In this document: positions 14,374 to 20,052 of the stretch, piece by piece
How the letters are laid out: the number at the start of each line of letters is the position of its first letter
How positions within the stretch are numbered: position 1 is the stretch's first letter
Source: JBDRLD01 sp043813445
Lineage (GTDB): Bacteria; Patescibacteriota; Patescibacteriia; JACPHY01
Direction: 5' to 3'
Length of the DNA stretch: 23,156 bases
NCBI GenBank assembly: GCA_043813445.1
Contig: JBDRLD010000103.1
Location: 1 to 23,156 of the forward strand
The notes under the pieces: model-generated
Databases searched by the model: none
What the model was told of the DNA's origin: nothing
Seen by the model: the letters and a program-made list of their open reading frames with translations, nothing else
Position numbers and translations under genes: made by a program

Positions 14374-15510
14374 CTATCGTCGTCGATACGAACTAACGCG
14401 CTCGCGCGTGAGGTTGTTCACAATACCCACTGCGGCCATGCCAACGGCAAGTGCACTTCCTCCATAGCTCACAAACGGTAATGGCAATCCGGTAATCGGC
14501 ATGAGGCCAACCATCGCACCAATGTTCACGAATGTCTGTACTCCCCACCATGCTGCGATGCCAACGAGTATGAGACGGTCAAACTCATCACTTGCATCGA
14601 ACGCCGCACGTAGTACGCGCCAGATGATATATGCAATGAGCACCAGGAGTGCGAGAGAGAAAAAGAACCCGATCTCCTCGGCGATCACCGCAAAGATGGA
14701 GTCAGAAATAACTTCGGGAAGGAACGCGAATTTTTGTCGTGAGTGTCCGAGGCCAAGCCCGAACCATCCACCACTACCAACGGCAAGAAGCGCCTGGTTT
14801 ACCTGATACCCGATGCCTTGCGGATCGAGCTCCGGGTGCAGAAAGGCGGTGAGACGTGCTAGACGATACGGCGCGGCCGCGATAAGTGCGACGAGCATCC
14901 CAAATCCACCAAGGATGAGCACGCCAAGATGATGCCATCGAATCCCTGCGACGAATGCCATAACTACGCCGATGCACGCGAGAATCCCAAGTGTTCCAAC
15001 ATCCGGCTGCAGCACGATGAGCCCGAGAACGACGCCAAGTACTGCGAGAAATGGCAAAAAACCAAAGGTCCACGACTTAATATGGAACCAAGAAGGCCGC
15101 CTGGTTGTCGCCCACGCAGCGAATGCGAGAATGAGGCCGATCTTCACGAGCTCGGACGGCTGAAATGTTGCGACGCGAAGATTCAGCCAGCTCCGTGACC
15201 CGCCAAGCGACAAACCGAATCCAGGAATAAAAAGAAGGAGGAGAAGCGCCACGCCGATTACAAAAATAGGGATGGCGAGCTTTTCCAACACCTCATGGCG
15301 AATACGTGAGAAAAAGAAAAACAAAATACACCCCGGAATAATACCGGAGTACACCTGGTGCCAAAGGTAGTATGAACGACTCCCGAACCGTTCGTATGCG
15401 AGTGGCGCGCTTGCCGATGAAAGAAAAATAAGACCAAGCGCAATGAGTAACGCCACGGCCATAAGAAAGCTCGTATCGCCGTCAAGCCATCGCGGGCGCC
15501 GGAGTTCCAT
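14374..15510 (-). CDS. ftsW: FtsW/RodA-family septal peptidoglycan polymerase (SEDS)
   Basis: A 378-residue polytopic SEDS protein that polymerises lipid II outside the membrane together with a class B PBP such as the FtsI at 3271-5025. About ten hydrophobic segments run from residue 14 on. Family motifs are clear: LQPDVGT (the catalytic Asp loop), HSRQKFAFLPEVISDSIFAV followed by AEEIGF, and PITGLPLPFVSYGGSA near the end. FtsW rather than RodA is inferred from its place between mraY and murG. It starts 2 bp after the mraY stop, with the junction TAG-GT-ATG, and the same junction leads into murG. This suggests termination-reinitiation coupling. Confidence 0.95.
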   Translation of the reverse strand: MELRRPRWLDGDTSFLMAVALLIALGLIFLSSASAPLAYERFGSRSYYLWHQVYSGIIPGCILFFFFSRIRHEVLEKLAIPIFVIGVALLLLLFIPGFGLSLGGSRSWLNLRVATFQPSELVKIGLILAFAAWATTRRPSWFHIKSWTFGFLPFLAVLGVVLGLIVLQPDVGTLGILACIGVVMAFVAGIRWHHLGVLILGGFGMLVALIAAAPYRLARLTAFLHPELDPQGIGYQVNQALLAVGSGGWFGLGLGHSRQKFAFLPEVISDSIFAVIAEEIGFFFSLALLVLIAYIIWRVLRAAFDASDEFDRLILVGIAAWWGVQTFVNIGAMVGLMPITGLPLPFVSYGGSALAVGMAAVGIVNNLTRERVSSYRRR

Positions 15511-15512
15511 AC

Positions 15513-16553
15513 CTACACCGTACGATCAACCAAAAAGAGTACCAATCCGAGGACGGCCGCGATGCCGCTCACCACCCAGAATCGCATGACGATCTTCGAC
15601 TCCGGCCAACCGATGGCTTCGAGGTGATGATGGAATGGGGTCGAGTGGAAAAGCTTTTGGCGAAATATTCGCTTCCAGAGCATCTGCACAATTACCGATC
15701 CTGTTTCAATGACAAATGGTAGCCCGATGATAAGAAGCAGGAATGGCTCGTTTGTGAGTAGTGCGATGACGCCGAGACCGATGCCGAGTGCCATTGCGCC
15801 GGTATCCCCCATGAAAAACCGCGCTGGCGGAATGTTGAACCAGAGGAACGCAAGAAGCGCACCAATGATCACGCCAATCAACGCCGCGAGTTCAAATCTC
15901 CCCAGCATGAACGCGATCGCTCCGTACGCAGCAAAAGATGTGAGGAGCGTGCCTCCGGCAAGGCCATCGAGGCCATCCTGCTCATTTACCGCAAACGCGA
16001 CCGCGATAAGGAAGAGCATCGCGAAAAGAAAGAAGCCGATCGGCCCGAGATCCGCCGGACCGATGAATGGGACACGTAGTGTTGTCCAATCAAGCTTCAC
16101 AACGAACCACCACGCACCGACCGCCGCAATGAGTGCATAGAGGACCAGCCGAAGACGCATGCGCAGTCCGCCTCCATGCGGACCGATGCGAAATACGTTC
16201 AAGAGGTCGTCACCAAGTCCAACAATTGCGGCCGCGATAAGTGCGCCAATCGGAAGCAGTGTCTCCGCGCGCGAGATGAATGAAAGGTCGCGAAGCCATG
16301 GCACTCCCAGTGCCGATGCCACTCCAAAGATCACAGCAAAAAGCAGCGTCGTCCCCCAGACAAGCACTCCCCCCATGGTTGGTGTGCCGGCTTTGTGCTC
16401 GTGGAGCTTCGCGTACACCGGCGCGTCCGACGCAAGACGAATATTCTTTCCAAGCTTGTACTTGAAAAGTACTTTGGTGAACAATGGCGTCCAACAAATC
16501 GTCACAATAAACGCGAGTGTACTCAACAGGAGAATTTTGATTACAGGATCCAT
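15513..16553 (-). CDS. mraY: MraY phospho-MurNAc-pentapeptide transferase
   Basis: MraY transfers phospho-MurNAc-pentapeptide to undecaprenyl phosphate, giving lipid I. The ATG at 16553 gives 346 residues starting MDPVIKILLL; an in-frame TTG at 16565 would add four residues but the ATG has GGTGGGG just upstream. Motifs are HEHKAGTPTMGG, VGLGDDLLNVF (the Asp pair), NEQDGLDGLAGG, FFMGDTGAMALG and the C-terminal HHHLEAIGWPESKIVMRFW. About ten hydrophobic helices are seen. It heads the mraY-ftsW-murG cluster, with a small membrane protein gene 41 bp upstream on the same strand. Confidence 0.96.
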   Translation of the reverse strand: MDPVIKILLLSTLAFIVTICWTPLFTKVLFKYKLGKNIRLASDAPVYAKLHEHKAGTPTMGGVLVWGTTLLFAVIFGVASALGVPWLRDLSFISRAETLLPIGALIAAAIVGLGDDLLNVFRIGPHGGGLRMRLRLVLYALIAAVGAWWFVVKLDWTTLRVPFIGPADLGPIGFFLFAMLFLIAVAFAVNEQDGLDGLAGGTLLTSFAAYGAIAFMLGRFELAALIGVIIGALLAFLWFNIPPARFFMGDTGAMALGIGLGVIALLTNEPFLLLIIGLPFVIETGSVIVQMLWKRIFRQKLFHSTPFHHHLEAIGWPESKIVMRFWVVSGIAAVLGLVLFLVDRTV

Positions 16554-16594
16554 ATACCCCACCAACTAAAACACTTTAAAAGATGCTTTCCCAA

Positions 16595-16999
16595 TTATCC
16601 TTCAAACAGAAGATTCATTCGCAGGAGTAGTAGTGTGCCAAAGCAAACAACAAATGCGATGAGGAGTGCTGCGATGACGAGAATCCACGATGCAGGCGTC
16701 GGGGCCTGCTCATCGCGCTCGGTGAGAAGGAATGCTAGGACGACATCGAGCACAACGAGTATGGAGCCGGTGATCGGAAGTCGGAGCAGGTCGCGCCACG
16801 ATCCAAGCGCATCGATACCAAACGTTGTGGTGTAGTGAACCACAATCGCGCCACTCTCCGCATTCGGCACTGCGAACGTAGCCACCCATGCGCCAATGAG
16901 AAGCATGGCCGCACTAAGAACGCACCACCGCGACAGCGGCCGTGCGAAGATCGGGTGCGTCAATCGCACAAGATCACGGTTGAATGCCATCCGTTCCAT
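16595..16999 (-). CDS. Small three-helix membrane protein upstream of mraY
   Basis: The frame is open from 17089, but the ATG at 16999 (MERMAFNRDLV) is preferred: an extended -10 lies just upstream and the earlier codons come from repeat sequence. A second ATG at 16990 is possible. The 134-residue product has three hydrophobic helices: about 25-45 (CVLSAAMLLIGAWVATFAV), 75-93 (ITGSILVVLDVVLAFLLT) and 103-128 (ILVIAALLIAFVVCFGTLLL). The loop between the first two (40-75) is probably extracytoplasmic. No family is recognised. As the first gene of the mraY operon it may take part in envelope synthesis, but this rests on position only. Confidence 0.75.
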   Translation of the reverse strand: MERMAFNRDLVRLTHPIFARPLSRWCVLSAAMLLIGAWVATFAVPNAESGAIVVHYTTTFGIDALGSWRDLLRLPITGSILVVLDVVLAFLLTERDEQAPTPASWILVIAALLIAFVVCFGTLLLLRMNLLFEG

Positions 17000-17005
17000 G
17001 GATTC

Positions 17006-17011
17006 ATAGTA
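17006..17011 (-). promoter_or_regulatory. Extended -10 promoter, probable leaderless start
   Basis: TGCTACTAT on the minus strand (TGn plus TACTAT) ends only 6 nt before the ATG at 16999. The expected start site is therefore the A of the ATG. No strong -35 is present. Confidence 0.5.
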
Positions 17012-17070
17012 GCACTGGAATGGGTAATTGAGAACTGATTGGGTGATGTGGGACATATAAATGACCGATG

Positions 17071-17163
17071 TCCAAATCCAAATATCCAATGAATGTACAA
17101 TGACTGAATTCCAGAATTACGACATTTGGAACATTGGGATTTCATTGGACATTTGGATTTGGA
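17071..17163. repeat. 93-bp palindromic element
   Basis: The left arm 17071-17093 and right arm 17141-17163 are inverted copies with 22 of 23 bases matching (TCCAAATCCAAATRTCCAATG core). The internal part holds more TTGGA/TCCAA-type inverted words. It resembles the low-complexity TTTGGA/ATTGGA palindromes that I recall scattered in Parcubacteria genomes, or a miniature mobile-element remnant. Confidence 0.85.
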
Positions 17164-17174
17164 GATTGATAAAC

Positions 17175-17204
17175 TGGCCGAACTCCGACTTCGGCCACCT
17201 TTTA
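17175..17204 (+). terminator. Terminator-like hairpin
   Basis: TGGCCGAA-CTCCGAC-TTCGGCCA stem followed by CCTTTT. No plus-strand gene lies directly upstream, so it may protect the module from read-through or belong to the neighbouring repeat. Confidence 0.5.
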
Positions 17205-17234
17205 CTTCTTGACATACCTCCCCTCCGCCCCGCT

Positions 17235-17279
17235 TCCCCACCCCCTCTAACTCCCCCTCCCGGTGGGATGGGGAGAAAA
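17235..17279. repeat. 45-bp direct repeat, copy 1
   Basis: It matches 18941-18985 with a single substitution; adjoining A-runs differ by one base. It contains an imperfect hairpin around TCCCGGTGGGA flanked by TCCCC/GGGGA, followed by an A-run. Confidence 0.9.
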
Positions 17280-17310
17280 AAGAGGATCGTCCGCCCTCAA
17301 TTCGCTCTCC

Positions 17311-17339
17311 TTGACATTTTCGCTCTGCTGTGCTATGCT
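17311..17339 (+). promoter_or_regulatory. Near-consensus sigma70 promoter
   Basis: TTGACA at 17311-17316, exactly 17 bp spacer, TATGCT at 17334-17339, with TGC just before the -10 (extended -10). Predicted start site is about 17345-17347. This excludes the upstream in-frame ATG at 17263 and supports the GTG at 17413. Confidence 0.85.
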
Positions 17340-17344
17340 ACAGT

Positions 17345-17412
17345 GTCGTAGTGGTACGACGTTGCTGTTTCCAAACCCCGCGTGTCGCGGGTATGACACC
17401 AAGGAGGATATC
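17345..17412 (+). promoter_or_regulatory. Structured 5' leader with 5'-terminal hairpin
   Basis: GTCGTA-GTGG-TACGAC (17345-17360) would form a stem-loop at or within a base or two of the mRNA 5' end, a known way to shield RNA from 5'-end-dependent decay. A second hairpin, CCCGCG-TGT-CGCGGG (17377-17391), ends 10 nt before the ribosome-binding site AGGAGG (17402-17407). No known riboswitch is recognised. Confidence 0.6.
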
Positions 17413-18411
17413 GTGGATCATCGTGCAAGCCGCATCATGATTGCCTGCTCCGCAGGAGGGGCGCTGACGTTGGCGCTGCTGTACGCGCTCGTGCCGGATC
17501 TCGGGATCGTCGCGGTGGCACTCGCCGTTGCGGGCGGTTCGCTCGTCGGCTACTTCGGCTACAACATGGCCGAGGTGGTTCGGAAGGCGCCGACGGCCTG
17601 GCGACAGACGCAGTATGATGCCGCGTTGGGCCAGACCGACGACGCGCTCGAGTTGTGCGTGGATATCGCGTTCGCCGTGCTCGTACGCTTCCCGCTCTCG
17701 ATCATAAAGCCGGTGGCGCGATTCCTCAGCAAGCCGCGACCGGTCTTCTTCTGCACGCTGTTCGTCGGCGCCGCATTCGGCGGTTCGATGATGCTCAATC
17801 TCATGGCGGAGCACCCACACCAAGTCGGCACCTACGTTGTGTGGCCCTCTTTCTTCGTGACCTTCTTCTGTCTCGGCTTCCTCGCGTCGGCGCTCTCCTT
17901 CATCCCGCTGGTTTTCATGGCCGTGGCCATCGAATATAACCACCCCGTCGTGCCGGACACGTTCTTCGTCCGCATGCGTGGGTACGATATCCAGCACAGG
18001 GACGAAGAGAACAACGGACCGCTCCTACGATACAGCTGCTCCTACCACCACGCCGGGATGTTCCTGGTGTACGGGACGACCAGCATCGTCGTGCACCTCT
18101 TCCGAGGGGTCGCCGTAATCCTCGGCGGCGTGGCGGCGATGCTGGGATTCTGCGCGAGGTTCGCGGTGAAACTCGTCCGCCTCGTCCACTCGAACGAGCG
18201 TGTGATCTGCGCGATCTACGCACCGGTGGGAGGCGTCGCAACGTACGCGTACGTCGCCACGGTTGGCACCGTCGCCGAGTACGGAGCCGTCGCATTCGCC
18301 GCAACCATCGTCGCAGCCGGCACGATCTCCGCGATCCTCGGCCTCTGCGGCTACACGATCGCGCGTTTCGTCATCCACACGCTCAACGGCCACGCGAACG
18401 ACGTGACGTAG
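17413..18411 (+). CDS. Polytopic membrane protein of unknown function, first gene of repeat-bounded module
   Basis: The GTG at 17413 follows a perfect AGGAGG with 5-nt spacing; the longer frame from 17263 overlaps the promoter and is rejected. The 332-residue protein has about eight hydrophobic segments: about 8-28 (IMIACSAGGALTLALLYALV), 29-48, 83-101, 114-134, 145-180 (one or two helices), 214-246, 265-290 and 292-318. A soluble stretch of about 35 residues (about 185-212, VRMRGYDIQHRDEENNG) lies mid-protein. No family or catalytic motif is recognised. Codons look more GC-rich at third positions than in neighbouring core genes, and initiation signals are far stronger. The next gene starts 9 nt downstream, with its ribosome-binding site overlapping this stop codon. 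Confidence 0.82.
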   Translation: MDHRASRIMIACSAGGALTLALLYALVPDLGIVAVALAVAGGSLVGYFGYNMAEVVRKAPTAWRQTQYDAALGQTDDALELCVDIAFAVLVRFPLSIIKPVARFLSKPRPVFFCTLFVGAAFGGSMMLNLMAEHPHQVGTYVVWPSFFVTFFCLGFLASALSFIPLVFMAVAIEYNHPVVPDTFFVRMRGYDIQHRDEENNGPLLRYSCSYHHAGMFLVYGTTSIVVHLFRGVAVILGGVAAMLGFCARFAVKLVRLVHSNERVICAIYAPVGGVATYAYVATVGTVAEYGAVAFAATIVAAGTISAILGLCGYTIARFVIHTLNGHANDVT

Positions 18412-18420
18412 GAGGAAACG

Positions 18421-18813
18421 ATGATGCAAAAAGGGGAACAAGCTGCCGCATTGTTCACCATTCCGCAGAAGCTATTCACAATGGAGCGCACAAGCGGCCT
18501 CGCAAACCCCATCATGGTCACGGTACAAGATCCGTACCAAGTGCCATGGATCGATCCGCCACATACTTTCCGCCTCAACGATCTGGAGGCGCCACTGACC
18601 GTCTTCATCGAGAATCCGTTCCATCCGGAACATGGGCCAGTCGAAACGCAGGAGGCATGGGACGAATGTGCGGCGCTCATCGGCGTCCCCACCGAGTTTC
18701 TCATCGCACTGGCGAAGACTGTTACACCCAGCGTCGGAAGGGTCGCGTACGATCCTCGACGGCTTGCCAAGAACGCAACTCTGGCCGATGTGATGAAGCA
18801 ATTCGCCGCATGA
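18421..18813 (+). CDS. Soluble hypothetical protein, second gene of repeat-bounded module
   Basis: The ATG at 18421 is 5 nt after AGGAGG (18410-18415), which overlaps the TAG stop of the gene before, so the two genes form a tight operon. The 130-residue product has no signal peptide or membrane helix. It is rich in Pro and aromatic residues early on (VQDPYQVPWIDPPHTFRLND) and has a more helical C-terminal half (WDECAALIGVPTEFLIALAK, LAKNATLADVMKQFAA). I recognise no family. It may work with the membrane protein encoded upstream, for example as a cytoplasmic partner, but only the operon supports this. Confidence 0.75.
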   Translation: MMQKGEQAAALFTIPQKLFTMERTSGLANPIMVTVQDPYQVPWIDPPHTFRLNDLEAPLTVFIENPFHPEHGPVETQEAWDECAALIGVPTEFLIALAKTVTPSVGRVAYDPRRLAKNATLADVMKQFAA

Positions 18814-18895
18814 GACCGCCCTCGGCCATCGTTCGCCTTAAGGGCCTCGGTGTCCGCGCGCAAATCGCGTAGACAAGCAACGTATCGAACCCACG

Positions 18896-18930
18896 AACCC
18901 CGCCCCCATAAAGGGCGGGGTTCTTCGTTT
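18896..18930 (+). terminator. Intrinsic terminator of the module operon
   Basis: AACCCCGCCC-CCATAAA-GGGCGGGGTT, a perfect 10-bp GC-rich stem, then a broken T-run (TTCTTCGTTT). Confidence 0.75.
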
Positions 18931-18940
18931 CAAAAATACC

Positions 18941-18985
18941 TCCCCACCCCCTCTACCTCCCCCTCCCGGTGGGATGGGGAGAAAA
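18941..18985. repeat. 45-bp direct repeat, copy 2
   Basis: Same orientation as copy 1 at 17235-17279, with one mismatch. The two copies bracket the promoter, both module genes and their terminator. Confidence 0.9.
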
Positions 18986-19033
18986 AGAGTCGCCTTGACG
19001 CCTTCCGTGCTGTATGCTGAAATGAATGCAGGT

Positions 19034-19054
19034 CACCGCTTTGGCGGTGGTTTT
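19034..19054 (+). terminator. Hairpin with T-run upstream of rpmA (terminator or attenuator)
   Basis: CACCGC-TTTG-GCGGTG stem followed by GTTTTGAT. A TATGCT hexamer lies just upstream (19013-19018), so a short transcript could end here before reaching rpmA. The -35 is not convincing, so an attenuation role is speculative. Confidence 0.4.
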
Positions 19055-19075
19055 GATAATCTTTTCCCTTCTTCT

Positions 19076-19187
19076 GTCATCCTGAGTGAAACGAAGGATC
19101 TCACGCCAGCATGTCGCGGCCCTAGTACTCTCGCAGTACCTTCTGCCGTATCGGTGAGATTCTTCGCCCAGAATTCCTCGGAATGAC
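19076..19187. repeat. 112-bp imperfect palindromic repeat (GTCATCCTGAG type)
   Basis: The left end GTCATCCTGAGTGAAACGAA and the right end (GTGAGATTCTTCG .. GGAATGAC) are imperfect inverses, with GGATCTCAC/GTGAGAT inner arms and a small GTACT/AGTAC hairpin in the middle. GTCATCCTGAGYGAARCGAAGG-type palindromes recur in many environmental bacterial genomes; this appears to be a member. Confidence 0.75.
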
Positions 19188-19197
19188 GACATAGAAT

Positions 19198-19482
19198 ATG
19201 GCACATAAGAAAGCAGGTGGCTCAACTCGACTAGGCCGAGATTCGCGTGGACAACGGCTCGGCGTGAAACGCTCGGACGGACAAATTGTCCGCGCGGGCA
19301 ATATCATTATCCGCCAACGCGGTACCGCATTCCGCCCGGGCGAAAACGTCCAGAAAGGATGCGATGATACGCTCTTTGCCACGAAGGATGGCGTTGCGCG
19401 TTTCAAGAAGCGTTTCTTCATCGGCTTTAACGGAAGGAAACGCCTCCGCAATGTCGTGAGCGTCGAAGACGCACAAGCATAA
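19198..19482 (+). CDS. rpmA: Large ribosomal subunit protein bL27
   Basis: bL27 sits beside the peptidyl-transferase centre, where its N-terminus supports tRNA placement. The 94-residue protein begins MAHKKAGGSTRLGRDSRGQR, the standard bL27 start without the extra residues that some Firmicutes cleave off. GNIIIRQRGTAFRPGENV and DDTLFATKDGVARF are also family-typical. Length is normal. rplU (L21), its usual neighbour, is not in this window; the gene stands alone with repeats on the upstream side and a terminator behind it. There is no clear ribosome-binding site. Confidence 0.97.
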   Translation: MAHKKAGGSTRLGRDSRGQRLGVKRSDGQIVRAGNIIIRQRGTAFRPGENVQKGCDDTLFATKDGVARFKKRFFIGFNGRKRLRNVVSVEDAQA

Positions 19483-19493
19483 CGAAACAAAGG

Positions 19494-19523
19494 AACACCC
19501 CGGCCATTGGTCGGGGTGTTTCG
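19494..19523 (+). terminator. Intrinsic terminator of rpmA
   Basis: AACACCCCG-GCCATTGGT-CGGGGTGTT stem followed by a short T-run. It starts 12 nt after the rpmA stop. Confidence 0.8.
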
Positions 19524-19534
19524 TATTCCATCGC

Positions 19535-19549
19535 TCCGCATGCTGCGGA
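19535..19549. repeat. 15-bp mini-hairpin
   Basis: TCCGCA-TGC-TGCGGA has the same 6-3-6 layout and TCC..GGA ends as the pair at 1364-1393. It lies between the 3' ends of rpmA and the convergent minus-strand gene. Confidence 0.7.
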
Positions 19550-19600
19550 CTCGTCAATCCTGATGATCGTCTGGCTCTACTCGTCGTCGTCGACAGTCCT

Positions 19601-19936
19601 CTAGTAGTCCTCGTCTTCATCGGCGTCATCGTCTCCGTCATCGTCTTCGCCCTCATCGGCCTCTTCGCCTTCTTCATAAACGCTCATGGCGAGGCGATGC
19701 ATGTCGATCAGGCAACCGACGATGTGGCTGGAGTAGTGACATCCCATGATGGCACCAAAAATGAGCCACGCTGCCGCAAACCCCTTCGCGATACCATCTT
19801 CCCCAAACAGATCGTGGATGAACATCGCACCATATCCGACGACCGCCCAGATGATGACGAACAGCAGGATGAGCCCAAGAACCGAAGCATGCGATACCTT
19901 GTAATCCTCACACGCGCAGTTATGTCGTCTGTGCAC
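19601..19936 (-). CDS. Small two-helix membrane protein with acidic tail
   Basis: The GTG at 19936 is preceded by GGGGAGGT at good spacing, so it is the start; this gives 111 residues. Two hydrophobic helices (about 18-42, VLGLILLFVIIWAVVGYGAMF; about 50-76, KGFAAAWLIFGAIMG onward) are joined by a short acidic loop. The last 24 residues are almost all Asp/Glu (EEGEEADEGEDDDGDDDADE..), probably cytoplasmic or surface-exposed depending on topology. No family is recognised. A strong ribosome-binding site and a TTGACA promoter make it resemble the two module genes in expression style rather than the core genes around it. Confidence 0.72.
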   Translation of the reverse strand: MHRRHNCACEDYKVSHASVLGLILLFVIIWAVVGYGAMFIHDLFGEDGIAKGFAAAWLIFGAIMGCHYSSHIVGCLIDMHRLAMSVYEEGEEADEGEDDDGDDDADEDEDY

Positions 19937-19975
19937 CGCCTACCTCCCCAAATAATGAATTGCTCGCTCGCGAAC

Positions 19976-20004
19976 ACCGTACTACCTCTCCGAAATCCTG
20001 TCAA
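19976..20004 (-). promoter_or_regulatory. Promoter of the acidic-tailed membrane protein gene
   Basis: On the minus strand TTGACA (20004-19999), 17 bp, TACGGT (19981-19976). The -35 is perfect, the -10 weak (3/6). Confidence 0.5.
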
Positions 20005-20005
20005 T

Positions 20006-20039
20006 AACCCGCCGGCCCCATTCCTGGGACCGGCGGGTT
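20006..20039 (-). terminator. Terminator hairpin behind pyrG
   Basis: AACCCGCCGG and CCGGCGGGTT form a perfect 10-bp stem 13 bp beyond the pyrG stop. The T-run is weak on either strand. The TTGACA of the next gene begins directly after it. Confidence 0.6.
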
Positions 20040-20052
20040 CCTTATGTACTAA

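Larger units (their letters stand above)
17000..17412. other. Divergent intergenic region between the mraY operon and the repeat-bounded module
   Basis: About 410 bp. It contains, left to right: the extended -10 of the small membrane protein gene, a 93-bp near-perfect palindrome, a plus-strand terminator-like hairpin, the first 45-bp direct repeat, the strong TTGACA/TATGCT promoter and a structured leader. No coding sequence is supported here. Confidence 0.75.
18814..19197. other. Intergenic region between the module and rpmA
   Basis: About 384 bp. It contains the module terminator, the second 45-bp direct repeat, a short hairpin with a T-run, and a 112-bp imperfect palindromic repeat whose right end stops about 10 bp before rpmA. 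No gene is supported. Confidence 0.75.

Noticed and set aside
17263..17412. Upstream ATG start for the module membrane protein
   Set aside because: The added 50 codons overlap the promoter and lie before the predicted transcription start; GTG at 17413 has a perfect ribosome-binding site.
17338..18441. Minus-strand frames of 129-219 codons opposite the module genes
   Set aside because: Highly charged low-complexity translations typical of antisense GC-rich genes; the plus strand has promoter, ribosome-binding sites and membrane-protein content.
18995..19018. TTGACG/TATGCT as a sigma70 promoter for rpmA
   Set aside because: The spacer is only 12 bp, too short for a normal promoter.
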